From contig NZ_JAOQNS010000005.1 of NCBI RefSeq assembly GCF_025961475.1, forward strand, positions 62,001 through 126,000: a DNA stretch of 64,000 nucleotides. The letters run 5' to 3'. This document shows, one piece after another, positions 44,942 to 53,052 of this stretch. The stretch comes from Rhodobium gokarnense (GTDB lineage: Bacteria > Pseudomonadota > Alphaproteobacteria > Rhizobiales > Rhodobiaceae). How positions within the stretch are numbered: the first letter of the stretch is position 1; the number at the start of each line of letters is the position of its first letter. The notes beneath the pieces were generated by a model. It was given only the letters and a program-made list of their open reading frames with translations. It searched no databases and was not told the DNA's origin. A program made the position numbers and the translations under genes.

Positions 44942-45908
44942 GGCTGTCACCGTGGCTCCATTGGCGCCCGAACTCGGCCAGCAGATGGGCCGGCAGGTCG
45001 ACGAGCGCGTCGGCCGTTCCCAGCGACGCCGCGGACGAGGCGGTGACGAAGGCGTTGTGGATGGAATTGCCATGGCGAATCTCCAGATCGGCGATACGGC
45101 GGCGGGCGAACTCACATGTCTTGTGCATGGTGAATGCGTCGCGGGCGTTCGGCTCCACGATCATGAAGGCTCCCGGCTCGTAGGCGGTCAGAACCGCCGT
45201 CAGGGGCGCCGGCACGCGGGCGATCGCGGCAGCGACCCTGCGGAGCAGGTCGTCAGTCGCCTCGTCGCCGTGGAGGGCCCGGAATGCGGCGAACTCATCG
45301 ATCTGGATCAGGGCGAGGCAGGCGCTGGCGCCGCTCTCCATGCAACTGCGCAGGGTGACGTCCATGACGAACGGGCTCGCGAGCCTGGTCAACGGATCGA
45401 CGAGCGTGCCGCCGAGTTCCCCGCGCGCCAGTTCCTCGTGTCTTTGTTGCAGCTCGACCTCGCGAAGCTGGCGCCGTTCCTGCTCGCGCTTGAAGCGAAG
45501 CAGCGTGCGCACGCGCGCCGTCAGGTCGATCTGGCTGACCGGCTTGCCGACGAAATCGTTGGCTCCTGCAATGAAGGCCTGATTGAGCGCGTCGGTATCG
45601 CGCATGCCCGACAGCATCAGGACCGGCAGGTCCCTGCCCGCCGGATGCAGGCGGATGCGCGCGCAGGCTTCGATGCCGTCGACCTCCGGCATCATGATGT
45701 CCATGATCACGAGGTCGAACGTATCGGCATCGGCATCGGCATCGCTATCGCGTCCGGACGGCTCCACGCCCAGCATCGCAAAGGCGTCGGTGGCCGAACG
45801 GGCGAACTGAATGTCCGCGAACCCGCTGTCTTCGAGATAGGCGGCGGTGATGTCTGCCGCGTCCTCGGAATCGTCGACGATCAGGATTCTTGAAACGGAG
45901 GCGTTCAT
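44925..45908 (-). CDS. Response regulator with degenerate GGDEF domain
   Basis: A 327-residue protein. The receiver domain (1-140) is intact: D12/D13, phosphoacceptor D70 in LVIMDIMMPEVDG and K122. A coiled coil (FKREQERRQLREVELQQRHEEL, 139-160) leads into a GGDEF-like domain that starts DPLTRLASP (171-179), but the catalytic RYGGEEF position reads AYEPGAFMI (242-250), so cyclase activity should be lost. A (GAT)-like repeat encodes DSDADADAD at 55-61. It overlaps both neighbours and shares an operon with an Hpt protein and a polysaccharide synthase. Confidence 0.85.
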   Translation of the reverse strand: MNASVSRILIVDDSEDAADITAAYLEDSGFADIQFARSATDAFAMLGVEPSGRDSDADADADTFDLVIMDIMMPEVDGIEACARIRLHPAGRDLPVLMLSGMRDTDALNQAFIAGANDFVGKPVSQIDLTARVRTLLRFKREQERRQLREVELQQRHEELARGELGGTLVDPLTRLASPFVMDVTLRSCMESGASACLALIQIDEFAAFRALHGDEATDDLLRRVAAAIARVPAPLTAVLTAYEPGAFMIVEPNARDAFTMHKTCEFARRRIADLEIRHGNSIHNAFVTASSAASLGTADALVDLPAHLLAEFGRQWSHGDSHVEIA

Positions 45909-47377
45909 GACCGGTCCTCTCCGATCGCCCGATAGGCGCGCCAGGTGGGACCGTCGAAGACCATCCGGTAGCCGGGCGCCCCTTTCTCGAACAATTCGGG
46001 AAAGGCGCGCCCGACCTTGTCCATGCCGAGGGCGGAGGCGGCGTTGCGGACCACGACGACGGGCCAGGTCATCTCGCGCCGCGTCGACGCGATGCGCACG
46101 GCGAATGCGTCGGCGCTGAGGAGGCCGTCGGCGCTGCCGCGCATGGCGACCACCGCGCCGGCTGCCTCGGCATCGAGGAGAATGTCCCTGCTGTCCGCCA
46201 GCAGGCGTGCCAGCAGAGCGTTTTCTTCCTCCATGCGCCCTTGCTCCGCGCCGAGCGCAGCGCTGAGCCATTGCCTCGTTTGCGGCGATGCGTCGCCGAC
46301 AAGGATGACCGTCGCGCCGAAGAATCCTGCGACCAGCCAAAGCATGATCGCCCGCCGGTGGAGGCGGCTGTCGGGCCAGTACACCGTACAAGCCGCAGCG
46401 ATGACCGCAGCGGGCCCCAGCGCCAGGGCGAGAGGCGGCGCGACGCCGAGGAGGGCGGCAAAGACGATGGCCGACACCAGCATGGCGCAAAGACCGATGG
46501 TCGCCAGCAACAGCGGCTGCAAGGTCCGCGCCTGCATGGCCATGACGATGGTGATCGGAGCCGCCACCAGCGTGCCGGCTGCCGCCAGCGCCGCCACGAC
46601 CAGCATGTTTGGCGGGAAGACGGCACCGCTGCGATCGCTCATGGAGGCGACGTTCGCCGCCGCTCGTGCCAGGAAGTGAAACGCGTCTCCCGCCAGTATC
46701 CAGTTGACGAAGATGAAGCTCAGGACAGAGAACGCCAACGGAAACAGCAGAACGAGGAAAACGCTGATCGGCGATCTCTCGAGCAGGTCGGGGGGAGCGA
46801 CGAGCGCCAGAAACGGGATGCTGGCGATCGCCAGCACTGCCCCGAAGGGATGGGAAAAGGCCAGAACGACAAGTGCGATCGAGACCAGCATGATGTCGTT
46901 GACGCGGTAGGACCGGCGCAGGTTGAAGATGCCGAGCGCCAGCAGCCACACGCCCAGCAGAACGAGAACGCCGCCCGTCCCCTCGGTGACCGCCCGCACG
47001 AATATCGGGTTGAACGCCAGCAGCGCCGTCACCGCCAGGCTGGCGGCAAGGCCGAATTTGGCCTTGCGGAGCATGACGAACCAGGTCGTGACCAGCCAGG
47101 CGGCAAGCAGGGCCACCAGCAGTGAGAGCGCCAACGGCCCGAGGCCGGGCAAGAGCCAGTTGACGCTGACCGCCACCATCTGCGGCAATGGCGGGAAAGC
47201 GGTCGCTGCCGTCTCGAACGGGACGACGCCGGCATTGACGAGCAATGCCCGGCCCCACAGATCGCGTTCGCCGACGGCGGCATAGCCATGCGCGCGCAGG
47301 AACAGCGACAGCGCGAGCATCGCAGAGGTCGCAGCGGCCATGACGAGCAGTGCCACATGTCTGCCGCGGAGCGTCAT
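45905..47377 (-). CDS. Multi-pass membrane protein, GT-C/ArnT-like, of EPS operon
   Basis: A 490-residue membrane protein with about ten predicted helices and a C-terminal soluble domain of ~130 residues. The early GERDLWGRALLVNAGVVPFETAATAFPPLPQM resembles the charged loop and PP motif of GT-C lipid-linked glycosyltransferases. It has no signal for a known family that I can name with certainty. ATG 47377 overlaps the GT2 stop by 4 bp. It could add a decoration or move lipid-linked sugar for the polymer. Confidence 0.65.
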   Translation of the reverse strand: MTLRGRHVALLVMAAATSAMLALSLFLRAHGYAAVGERDLWGRALLVNAGVVPFETAATAFPPLPQMVAVSVNWLLPGLGPLALSLLVALLAAWLVTTWFVMLRKAKFGLAASLAVTALLAFNPIFVRAVTEGTGGVLVLLGVWLLALGIFNLRRSYRVNDIMLVSIALVVLAFSHPFGAVLAIASIPFLALVAPPDLLERSPISVFLVLLFPLAFSVLSFIFVNWILAGDAFHFLARAAANVASMSDRSGAVFPPNMLVVAALAAAGTLVAAPITIVMAMQARTLQPLLLATIGLCAMLVSAIVFAALLGVAPPLALALGPAAVIAAACTVYWPDSRLHRRAIMLWLVAGFFGATVILVGDASPQTRQWLSAALGAEQGRMEEENALLARLLADSRDILLDAEAAGAVVAMRGSADGLLSADAFAVRIASTRREMTWPVVVVRNAASALGMDKVGRAFPELFEKGAPGYRMVFDGPTWRAYRAIGEDRS

Positions 47378-49266
47378 GCCGCCTTTTCCTCCGTCTGACG
47401 GGCCGCGATGGCGATGGCGGCGGCTGTATGGTTGGACAGGCCGTGGTGCGTCTTTTCCCAGTAGAACGGTTTGGTGATGAGCTGCACGGCGGCCTTCCAG
47501 GCGGCGACGGACATCAGAACCCAGTACCAGAGTGCGGTCAGACTGAACGGAATGAGCTCGAACCATCTCCTCCTGAACGGCGCCAGCATCATGAGAAACG
47601 TGATGAGGGCGTTGCCGGCGAGCAGGTTGAACAGGGCGAGATAGAGCAGGACCGGCGGGAACAGTTGGTCGAAGCCCGAGGTCTGGGTGATCACCCAGAC
47701 GACGAACATGCCCCAGAAGATCGGGTTGAGGACACCGGACAGCATCGTGCCGCCGATGAAGAACACGAAGCCCAGAACACCCAGCGGGCCGATCGTGCGC
47801 ATGAGGTGAATCGGGCGCCGGGTATGGACCAGGAAGGTCTGCATGTAGCCCTTGATCCAGCGCGAGCGCTGGCGGATCCAGTTCGCGTGCGAGACGTTGG
47901 CCTCTTCGAAGGTCGTGGATTCGATGAGCCAGACGCCGTAGCCCTTCTGGGTCATGCGGATGCCGAGATCGGCGTCCTCGGTGACGTTGAAGGGGTCCCA
48001 GGCATGCAGTTCGCGCAGCACCTCGATCCGGAAGTGATTGGAGGTGCCGCCGAGCGGGATCGGCACGCCGAGCCGTTCCAGGCCCGGCAGCATGAGGTCG
48101 AACCACAGCGAATAGTCGAGCGTGAACAGGCGGGTCAGCCAGTTTTCGTCGCGGTTGAAATAGTTCAGCCGGCACTGCACGCAGGCGATGTGGTCCGGCG
48201 CCTGGCGGAACGCGGCAACGACCTTCTTGAGCTGGTCGGGCTCGGGCTTGTCCTCGGCATCGTAGATGACGACGTAGTCGCCGCGCGCGAAACGCAAAGC
48301 ATAGTTGCAGGCCTTCGGCTTGGTCTGCGGCTCTGACGGCGGCACCCGGATGATTTCGAAAATGCCCTCAAGACCGAGCGCCATTGCCGCGTCGATCGTC
48401 TCGGTGTCGCCTTCCTCCAGCACGATCTTGATGTCGAGGCGCGAGGTCGGATAGTCGAGGTGCCGCAGCGCATTGGTGATGATCGGCAGGACCTCGGGCT
48501 CGCGGAACATCGGCACCAGCACCGTGTAGATCGGCAGGTCCTCGTCGCGCAGCATCCGGACGCCCGCGTCCACCTCGCGTGTCCGGCTCGTCTGGTGGTT
48601 GCCTCCGGCCCAGATCAGGATCGCCTTGAACAGGAAATTGCCGAAATAAAAGAGCGACAACACCAGATTGATGGCGATCAGGCTGACCACCGGCGCAAAG
48701 GCGAGCCCGAGCGCGGCCGCCGACATCAGGAACCAGCCGACGATGATCTGTGTCGGCGTGAACACGGTCTGGGCCGACATGACGGGATCGCGCTCGGCCA
48801 GTTCGAACACGGCCCGTTGCGAATACTGATCGGAAAAGACGTTCTGGACGGCCCAGTGAATGTCGAACTTGCTGGTGACGACGAAGGAGACGTCGCGTCC
48901 CCAGCGCCGGCGGCTGAACAGGATGCATTCCGGGCCCGGGCGGGCCGTTGCGACGACGATGCGTCCGTCGCGCTTGCGCCAGGGCATCGCCAGCTCGCGC
49001 ATGTATTCGGAGACGTCGTCTTCCTTGAGGAGGTCCGGATCGGGCAGCGCCTCGCGAATGCTGACGAATTCGATGTCGAAGCGCTCCGACAGCGAGCGGT
49101 AGTACTCGGCCGGGTCGATCCAGTTCCGGGCGAGCAGAACATCGATGAGGCTGGCGTTCCATTGCTCCGCCAGGCGTCTGGCCTGGTCGAACTGGGAAAG
49201 GCTGATGAGGCCCTGCTCGACCAGGTGGTCGCCGGTCCAGATATCGCTCTCGGTCAAGGTCGCCAT
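47374..49266 (-). CDS. Processive family-2 glycosyltransferase with N-terminal MshEN/T2SSE-N-like domain
   Basis: A 630-residue protein. Residues 10-150 look like the N-terminal domain of GspE/MshE ATPases: LVEQGLISLSQF, then NASLIDVLLARNWID; in MshE this fold binds c-di-GMP. Two helices follow (~172-222). The GT2 core has DAED at 336-339, TED at 429-431 and QRSRW at 466-470, which is the DxD/TED/QxxRW set of cellulose and hyaluronan synthases. Further helices end the protein. The XagB proteins of Xanthomonas share this architecture as far as I recall. It lies 2 nt after the BcsB-like gene. Confidence 0.85.
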   Translation of the reverse strand: MATLTESDIWTGDHLVEQGLISLSQFDQARRLAEQWNASLIDVLLARNWIDPAEYYRSLSERFDIEFVSIREALPDPDLLKEDDVSEYMRELAMPWRKRDGRIVVATARPGPECILFSRRRWGRDVSFVVTSKFDIHWAVQNVFSDQYSQRAVFELAERDPVMSAQTVFTPTQIIVGWFLMSAAALGLAFAPVVSLIAINLVLSLFYFGNFLFKAILIWAGGNHQTSRTREVDAGVRMLRDEDLPIYTVLVPMFREPEVLPIITNALRHLDYPTSRLDIKIVLEEGDTETIDAAMALGLEGIFEIIRVPPSEPQTKPKACNYALRFARGDYVVIYDAEDKPEPDQLKKVVAAFRQAPDHIACVQCRLNYFNRDENWLTRLFTLDYSLWFDLMLPGLERLGVPIPLGGTSNHFRIEVLRELHAWDPFNVTEDADLGIRMTQKGYGVWLIESTTFEEANVSHANWIRQRSRWIKGYMQTFLVHTRRPIHLMRTIGPLGVLGFVFFIGGTMLSGVLNPIFWGMFVVWVITQTSGFDQLFPPVLLYLALFNLLAGNALITFLMMLAPFRRRWFELIPFSLTALWYWVLMSVAAWKAAVQLITKPFYWEKTHHGLSNHTAAAIAIAARQTEEKAA

Positions 49267-49268
49267 GG

Positions 49269-51278
49269 TCAGCCCTTCGACCGTCTGGCGCGCGAGATGC
49301 CGCGCAGGAGCAGGACGAATCCGACCGTGGCGATCAGCCAGCCGCCGCCGATCATGCCGAGCCTGTATTGCTCGAGATACTGCGCAAGGCCGCCGGCGTC
49401 GGGGTAGCGGATCTGGATCAGCCGATCGCGCTTGGTGGAAAATGCCAGGCTGATGCCCTGGCGATCGAGGAACGCGACGTTGCCAAGGCCGAGCTCCGGC
49501 GGCTCCGCGCTGTCGACGGGCTCATCGAAGGACGTGCCGGGACGTATCCAGAGGACCTGCCTGCCGTCGGCGGCCAGAAGCTGTACAGCCGTCTGCGACT
49601 GCAGCACCGCGCCATCCATCAGAACGGCGCCGCCGGTATCGGCGAGCCGGACCGGACCGGCATCGAAACGGATCGCGGGCGTGCCTTGGGGCGGCGCCGT
49701 GTCGGACACCCAGACATAGGGACCTTCCGTCGGCGCGCTGCGGTAGCGGACGCGCACCGGTGTCCGTTCGTCCAGAAGGCCGCGCAGGAGGCGGGCCGTA
49801 CCGCCGAGCATCGCCGGGTCCTGAAGGACGACCGTGACGCCTTCGGCAAAGTGCGGTCCGAGTTCAAAGAAATCGTCGACCGGCCCGGCATCGCCGAGGA
49901 CGAAATGGCTGGAGGGCAGCAGTTGCGCGTCGTAGCCTTGAGGCGCATGGGTGCAATCGCCGCCGCGCACCTGGCGCACCGCGGAAATCTCGACCGAGTT
50001 GCTGGTGGTCATCAGGCCGGACGGCAGGTCGACATCGAGCCGGACCCTGTCGCGGTCCTGCACCACGACGCTTGCGAGCAGGAGACCGTTCATGGTCACG
50101 CTGACGACCGGCGGCGTCTTCCCGCCATTGCCGGCAACCGACATGTCGACGACCATGCCGGAAATGCGTTTTCCCGGCGGAACGCGCGTCACCGGCAGGG
50201 AGACGGTCCAACTGCCGCGATCGACGACCTGGAGGATCGCCGGATCGCTGCCCAGGTCGCTGAAGTCCAGGCGGTCGGGCGCGCTGCGGTCCGACCGGTG
50301 CAACCGATCGACCTCGGGTGACGTCGCCAATGCGCGCCAACGGCTCTGCAGCAGGTGCGCTGCCGCCAGCGGATCGTCGCCGCCGAGGGCGATGGACGGC
50401 ATGGCCCCGCCGCGCGCCTGCAGGGCGGGCGCGTCCCGTCCGTCCAGGACGATCCGGCCCCTTCTCCAACGGCCGCCTGCGGGGGCGCGAGCGGTGGTCG
50501 CCAGGGCAGCGTTCGGGTTGCCGGCGACCAGCGCCAGCGCCGCCGCGGCCTGGGCCTCACTCGGAGTTGAGGGGATGACGATGTCGAGATCGCGCGGCAT
50601 CATCGCCGCCACGTCCGCGACGGACGTCAGGGCGTCCCTGTTGAGCGTGGCGATGATACCGCCCGCCGGCGCCAGCGACAGATAGGCGCCCGACAGGCGT
50701 TCGTCGACGCACCGATCGTCCGTCATGGCACCGGAATATTCGATGCGCACATGGACGAAGCCGTTCTGCACGACGTCCCGGTCGATGAGGATCTCGATCT
50801 CTCCCGATCGCTCCTCCACGCCCAGCGGTCTGGTCAGACGCGGCCGGTCCGCGACGCTCACCTTGACGTAGCGCCGGCTCTCGAAGGCGGCGGCAGACCG
50901 ATAGGGCAGCAGCAGGCGGAGGCTGTCGACGGTGGACGGCCGCGGGATCGGGAAATAGAGATCGCGCACGCCGGAAAGGCCCGTCAGTTCGATCCCTTGG
51001 GCAAAGCCGAGTTCGGAGAGCGATATCGTGCGCTGGAGCGTGGCATCCGCGCGCGGGGATTTTACGGCGTCGGCGGCCGGCGGGTCGTGCCGTTGCGTGG
51101 TCGGCTCCGCAGCGCCGGCGGCCCCCACGGTGCGCCGCAGGGCGGTATCCGCGAACAGGGGTTTGGCAGCGGGCAGAATGTCCTGCCGTTGTGTCGTCGG
51201 TTGCTCGGCGCCGGCGGCGCCCGCCGATGCCAGCAAGGCGAGCACCGCCGCCGACACGCGCGGCCATGTCATGGGCAT
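49269..51278 (-). CDS. BcsB-like cellulose-synthase regulatory-subunit-family protein
   Basis: A 669-residue secreted or anchored protein. It has a signal peptide to about AAGAEQ, an unusual N-terminal two-copy repeat (GAAGAEQPTTQRQD / GAAGAAEPTTQRHD), then beta-rich carbohydrate-binding-like modules (DLYFPIPRPSTVDSLRLLLPY, VDMSVAGNGGKTPPVVSVTMNG) and a single C-terminal helix (MIGGGWLIATVGFVLLLRG). This is BcsB layout. The start could be GTG 51281 or ATG 51278, both overlapping the Hpt stop. Likely guides a nascent glycan through the periplasm. Confidence 0.75.
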   Translation of the reverse strand: MPMTWPRVSAAVLALLASAGAAGAEQPTTQRQDILPAAKPLFADTALRRTVGAAGAAEPTTQRHDPPAADAVKSPRADATLQRTISLSELGFAQGIELTGLSGVRDLYFPIPRPSTVDSLRLLLPYRSAAAFESRRYVKVSVADRPRLTRPLGVEERSGEIEILIDRDVVQNGFVHVRIEYSGAMTDDRCVDERLSGAYLSLAPAGGIIATLNRDALTSVADVAAMMPRDLDIVIPSTPSEAQAAAALALVAGNPNAALATTARAPAGGRWRRGRIVLDGRDAPALQARGGAMPSIALGGDDPLAAAHLLQSRWRALATSPEVDRLHRSDRSAPDRLDFSDLGSDPAILQVVDRGSWTVSLPVTRVPPGKRISGMVVDMSVAGNGGKTPPVVSVTMNGLLLASVVVQDRDRVRLDVDLPSGLMTTSNSVEISAVRQVRGGDCTHAPQGYDAQLLPSSHFVLGDAGPVDDFFELGPHFAEGVTVVLQDPAMLGGTARLLRGLLDERTPVRVRYRSAPTEGPYVWVSDTAPPQGTPAIRFDAGPVRLADTGGAVLMDGAVLQSQTAVQLLAADGRQVLWIRPGTSFDEPVDSAEPPELGLGNVAFLDRQGISLAFSTKRDRLIQIRYPDAGGLAQYLEQYRLGMIGGGWLIATVGFVLLLRGISRARRSKG

Positions 51279-51616
51279 CACTGCACTCCCGTCGCGGGAA
51301 CGGTTTCCCGGAGCGCCAGGGCCATGGAGCGAAGGGCGGCAAGATCCTGATCGGTCGGGGGCCCGGACATGGCCTTGATCTCCAGGAGCCGTATCTCGGC
51401 CTCCCGGGCCCGGGCGCCCAGGTCCTTGTAGCCAAGTGGCGGCGCCGTGCCCGCCAGTTCATGCAAGGCCACCAGGAGGGCCTCCATTTCGGGCGCGTAG
51501 GTTTCTTGCGACAGCGCGTTGGCGTGTGCCTCCAACTGCTCGAGGCGCGACGGCAACCGCGCTGCAAATCGCGCCGCAATACGTTCCAGGGCAGGACCAA
51601 TAGGGGATTGTGCCAT
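51278..51616 (-). CDS. Hpt (histidine phosphotransfer) domain protein
   Basis: A 112-residue, all-helical protein. The Hpt motif ALHELAGTAPPLGYKDLGARAREAE places the phosphorylatable His at residue 52, followed by the usual A/G-T and the later LEIK helix. It is the first gene of the polysaccharide operon and overlaps the BcsB-like gene. No kinase is encoded nearby. It could pass phosphate to the response regulator at 44925. Confidence 0.8.
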   Translation of the reverse strand: MAQSPIGPALERIAARFAARLPSRLEQLEAHANALSQETYAPEMEALLVALHELAGTAPPLGYKDLGARAREAEIRLLEIKAMSGPPTDQDLAALRSMALALRETVPATGVQ

Positions 51617-51679
51617 GACTATTCCCGAACAACAGGACTCAATTCTTGGGCTTCATGACATCGTAAAATTGATAATAAT

Positions 51680-51708
51680 AGTTTAAGTTGCACACCTTAA
51701 TATTTCAA
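51680..51708 (-). promoter_or_regulatory. Candidate sigma70-type promoter of EPS operon
   Basis: On the minus strand TTGAAA (51708-51703) is followed 17 nt later by TAAACT (51685-51680), 64 nt before the Hpt start. The whole 51640-51790 stretch is AT-rich in an otherwise GC-rich region and carries no gene; this is the space between the EPS operon and the nir operon's last gene. Confidence 0.5.
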
Positions 51709-51783
51709 CCGGAGTAATCATTGTATAATTCTAATAAATATTTCCGGGTCTCGGTCATCTTTGTTCAACGCTACGTTTTTTAT

Positions 51784-52059
51784 TTAAGGACCGATGCCGC
51801 CGGCCTCAATCGGCGGGATCTCGATCCAAGCATGATGCCGGTTGACCGGCAGGTCTTGGAGACCGCGGGGCGCATCGGCCGGCGACCGCGCCACCTCCGG
51901 CAAGGCCTGTGAGGCCGACAGGTGCCGTAACTGGCCAAATGCGCGCAAGATCAAGCCCGTCGCACTGACGAAGGCACCCGAAACCAACCCTATCCACTTG
52001 ACCGCATGGCCTATCGCCGTTGCGATATCGTGGCGCCCGCGTTCGGCCGACGATGTCAT
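51784..52059 (-). CDS. Small predicted membrane protein, end of nir operon
   Basis: A 91-residue ORF with one predicted helix (HAVKWIGLVSGAFVSATGLIL) and a proline-rich tail. I recognise no family. Support for its being real is the ATGA overlap with the preceding small gene, a plausible start and codon use like its neighbours. It is the most distal gene of the nirS transcript if no terminator intervenes. Confidence 0.4.
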   Translation of the reverse strand: MTSSAERGRHDIATAIGHAVKWIGLVSGAFVSATGLILRAFGQLRHLSASQALPEVARSPADAPRGLQDLPVNRHHAWIEIPPIEAGGIGP

Positions 52060-52259
52060 CGCCGGGGGGCGCGCGGCGGAGCGTCGCCGGGCGCGGCAGG
52101 ACATTCGGCCCCGGCCTTCGATGTTTGCCGGCGGGCAGCGTCCCGTGCGTGCCGCTGCTCAGCCGGTTCGAGCCCGAGATAGGCCGGGTCCAACTCGTGC
52201 AGGAAGCAGGGCGGCGAGGCGAAGCCGTCAGGCTGGGTGTCGTCGTCGGGTGTCGTCAT
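52056..52259 (-). CDS. Small protein with SPPCFLHELDPAY motif
   Basis: A 67-residue ORF. The N-terminal half includes FASPPCFLHELDPAYLGLEP; similar SPPC-xLHE-DPxY stretches occur in small proteins of alphaproteobacterial nitrogen-oxide or respiratory gene clusters, as I recall, though I cannot name a family. GGGAG precedes the ATG by 9 nt. The stop overlaps the next gene (ATGA). It lies 110 nt after the DsrC-like gene. The ligand-like Cys/His pair could bind metal. Confidence 0.5.
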   Translation of the reverse strand: MTTPDDDTQPDGFASPPCFLHELDPAYLGLEPAEQRHARDAARRQTSKAGAECPAAPGDAPPRAPRR

Positions 52260-52369
52260 GTGGCGAGGGCTCCCATGCGCGGGCGGTGTTCCGCCGGGCT
52301 CCATCCGGTCCCGGCGAGACCTCTTCGGGACGGTCCGTTTTCTCTTTGCGGCCACCGAACGGGCCTCCC

Positions 52370-52735
52370 TCACCCCGTGCTCCAGGCCCGCGGCTGTTTC
52401 ATGCCGGCGATCTTGCAGGCCTGTTTGACGTAGCCGTAGGGAAAAAGGGCAAAGAAGCGGCGCCTTGCCGCCGCTTCGCTCTCACCGTGGCGCGCGGCGA
52501 GGAAACGAAAGGCAAAACGGGCATCGGGCGCGACGCCGGATTCGGCGAGAAACTCCCGCATGAAGGCAAGGACCGCCCAATGCTCCTCGCCGAGTTCGAC
52601 GCCCTCCTCTTCGGCAAATTTTTCGGCAACAGCCGCGTCCCAATCCTCCGGATCGACGAGATATCCGGCTTCGTCGCGGCGGACGGTCCGGTCTCCGACG
52701 ACGTCTTCGGTCACCACGTCGGGTCGTGTCCTCAT
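52370..52735 (-). CDS. DsrC/TusE-family sulfur-relay-like protein lacking the C-terminal cysteine
   Basis: A 121-residue protein. DEAGYLVDPEDWDAAVAEKFAEEEG and HWAVLAFMREFL match TusE/DsrC, as does the tail LFPYGYVKQACKIAG. In DsrC the penultimate Cys (CysA) is 11 residues after the ACK cysteine (CysB); here that position is Trp (CKIAGMKQPRAW) and the protein ends STG. So only CysB remains, unlike TusE, which keeps CysA. ATG 52735 has an excellent GGGAGGGAAGG site. Its position behind nirN suggests a role in nitrite reduction or heme d1 assembly instead of tRNA thiolation. Confidence 0.85.
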   Translation of the reverse strand: MRTRPDVVTEDVVGDRTVRRDEAGYLVDPEDWDAAVAEKFAEEEGVELGEEHWAVLAFMREFLAESGVAPDARFAFRFLAARHGESEAAARRRFFALFPYGYVKQACKIAGMKQPRAWSTG

Positions 52736-52785
52736 GGCCTTCCCTCCCCTTCTTGTTGTCTGCGGCACCGGTCTTTGCCGTGCCG

Positions 52786-53052
52786 TCAATCGTCCTCTGC
52801 CTCTGCGATCAGCCGGCGCACCCAGCGCGCCGCGAGCCAGGCAGCGGGGACGCCGAGGGCGATGGACCAGGCGACGGAAACGGCCGGCGACAGCACCGGC
52901 AGGCCAATGGCCTGCCCCATCAGCGACAGCATGAAGAGGTTGATCGCCACGGCTGCCGCCGCGAAGGGGTAGAGCAAGAGGCCGAGCCGCCACAGCGGGC
53001 GGCCCGGTCGCGGCGTCCCGGCGCCGCCCCCGGCGTCAGTGGCTCGTGCCAT
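52786..53052 (-). CDS. Small two-helix membrane protein in nir operon
   Basis: An 88-residue protein with two predicted transmembrane helices (LLLYPFAAAAVAINLFMLSLMGQAIG and PAVSVAWSIALGVPAAWLAARWV). It overlaps the nirN end by 17 bp and precedes the DsrC-like gene by 50 nt. I recognise no family; a membrane anchor for a nir assembly factor is a guess. Confidence 0.6.
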   Translation of the reverse strand: MARATDAGGGAGTPRPGRPLWRLGLLLYPFAAAAVAINLFMLSLMGQAIGLPVLSPAVSVAWSIALGVPAAWLAARWVRRLIAEAEDD

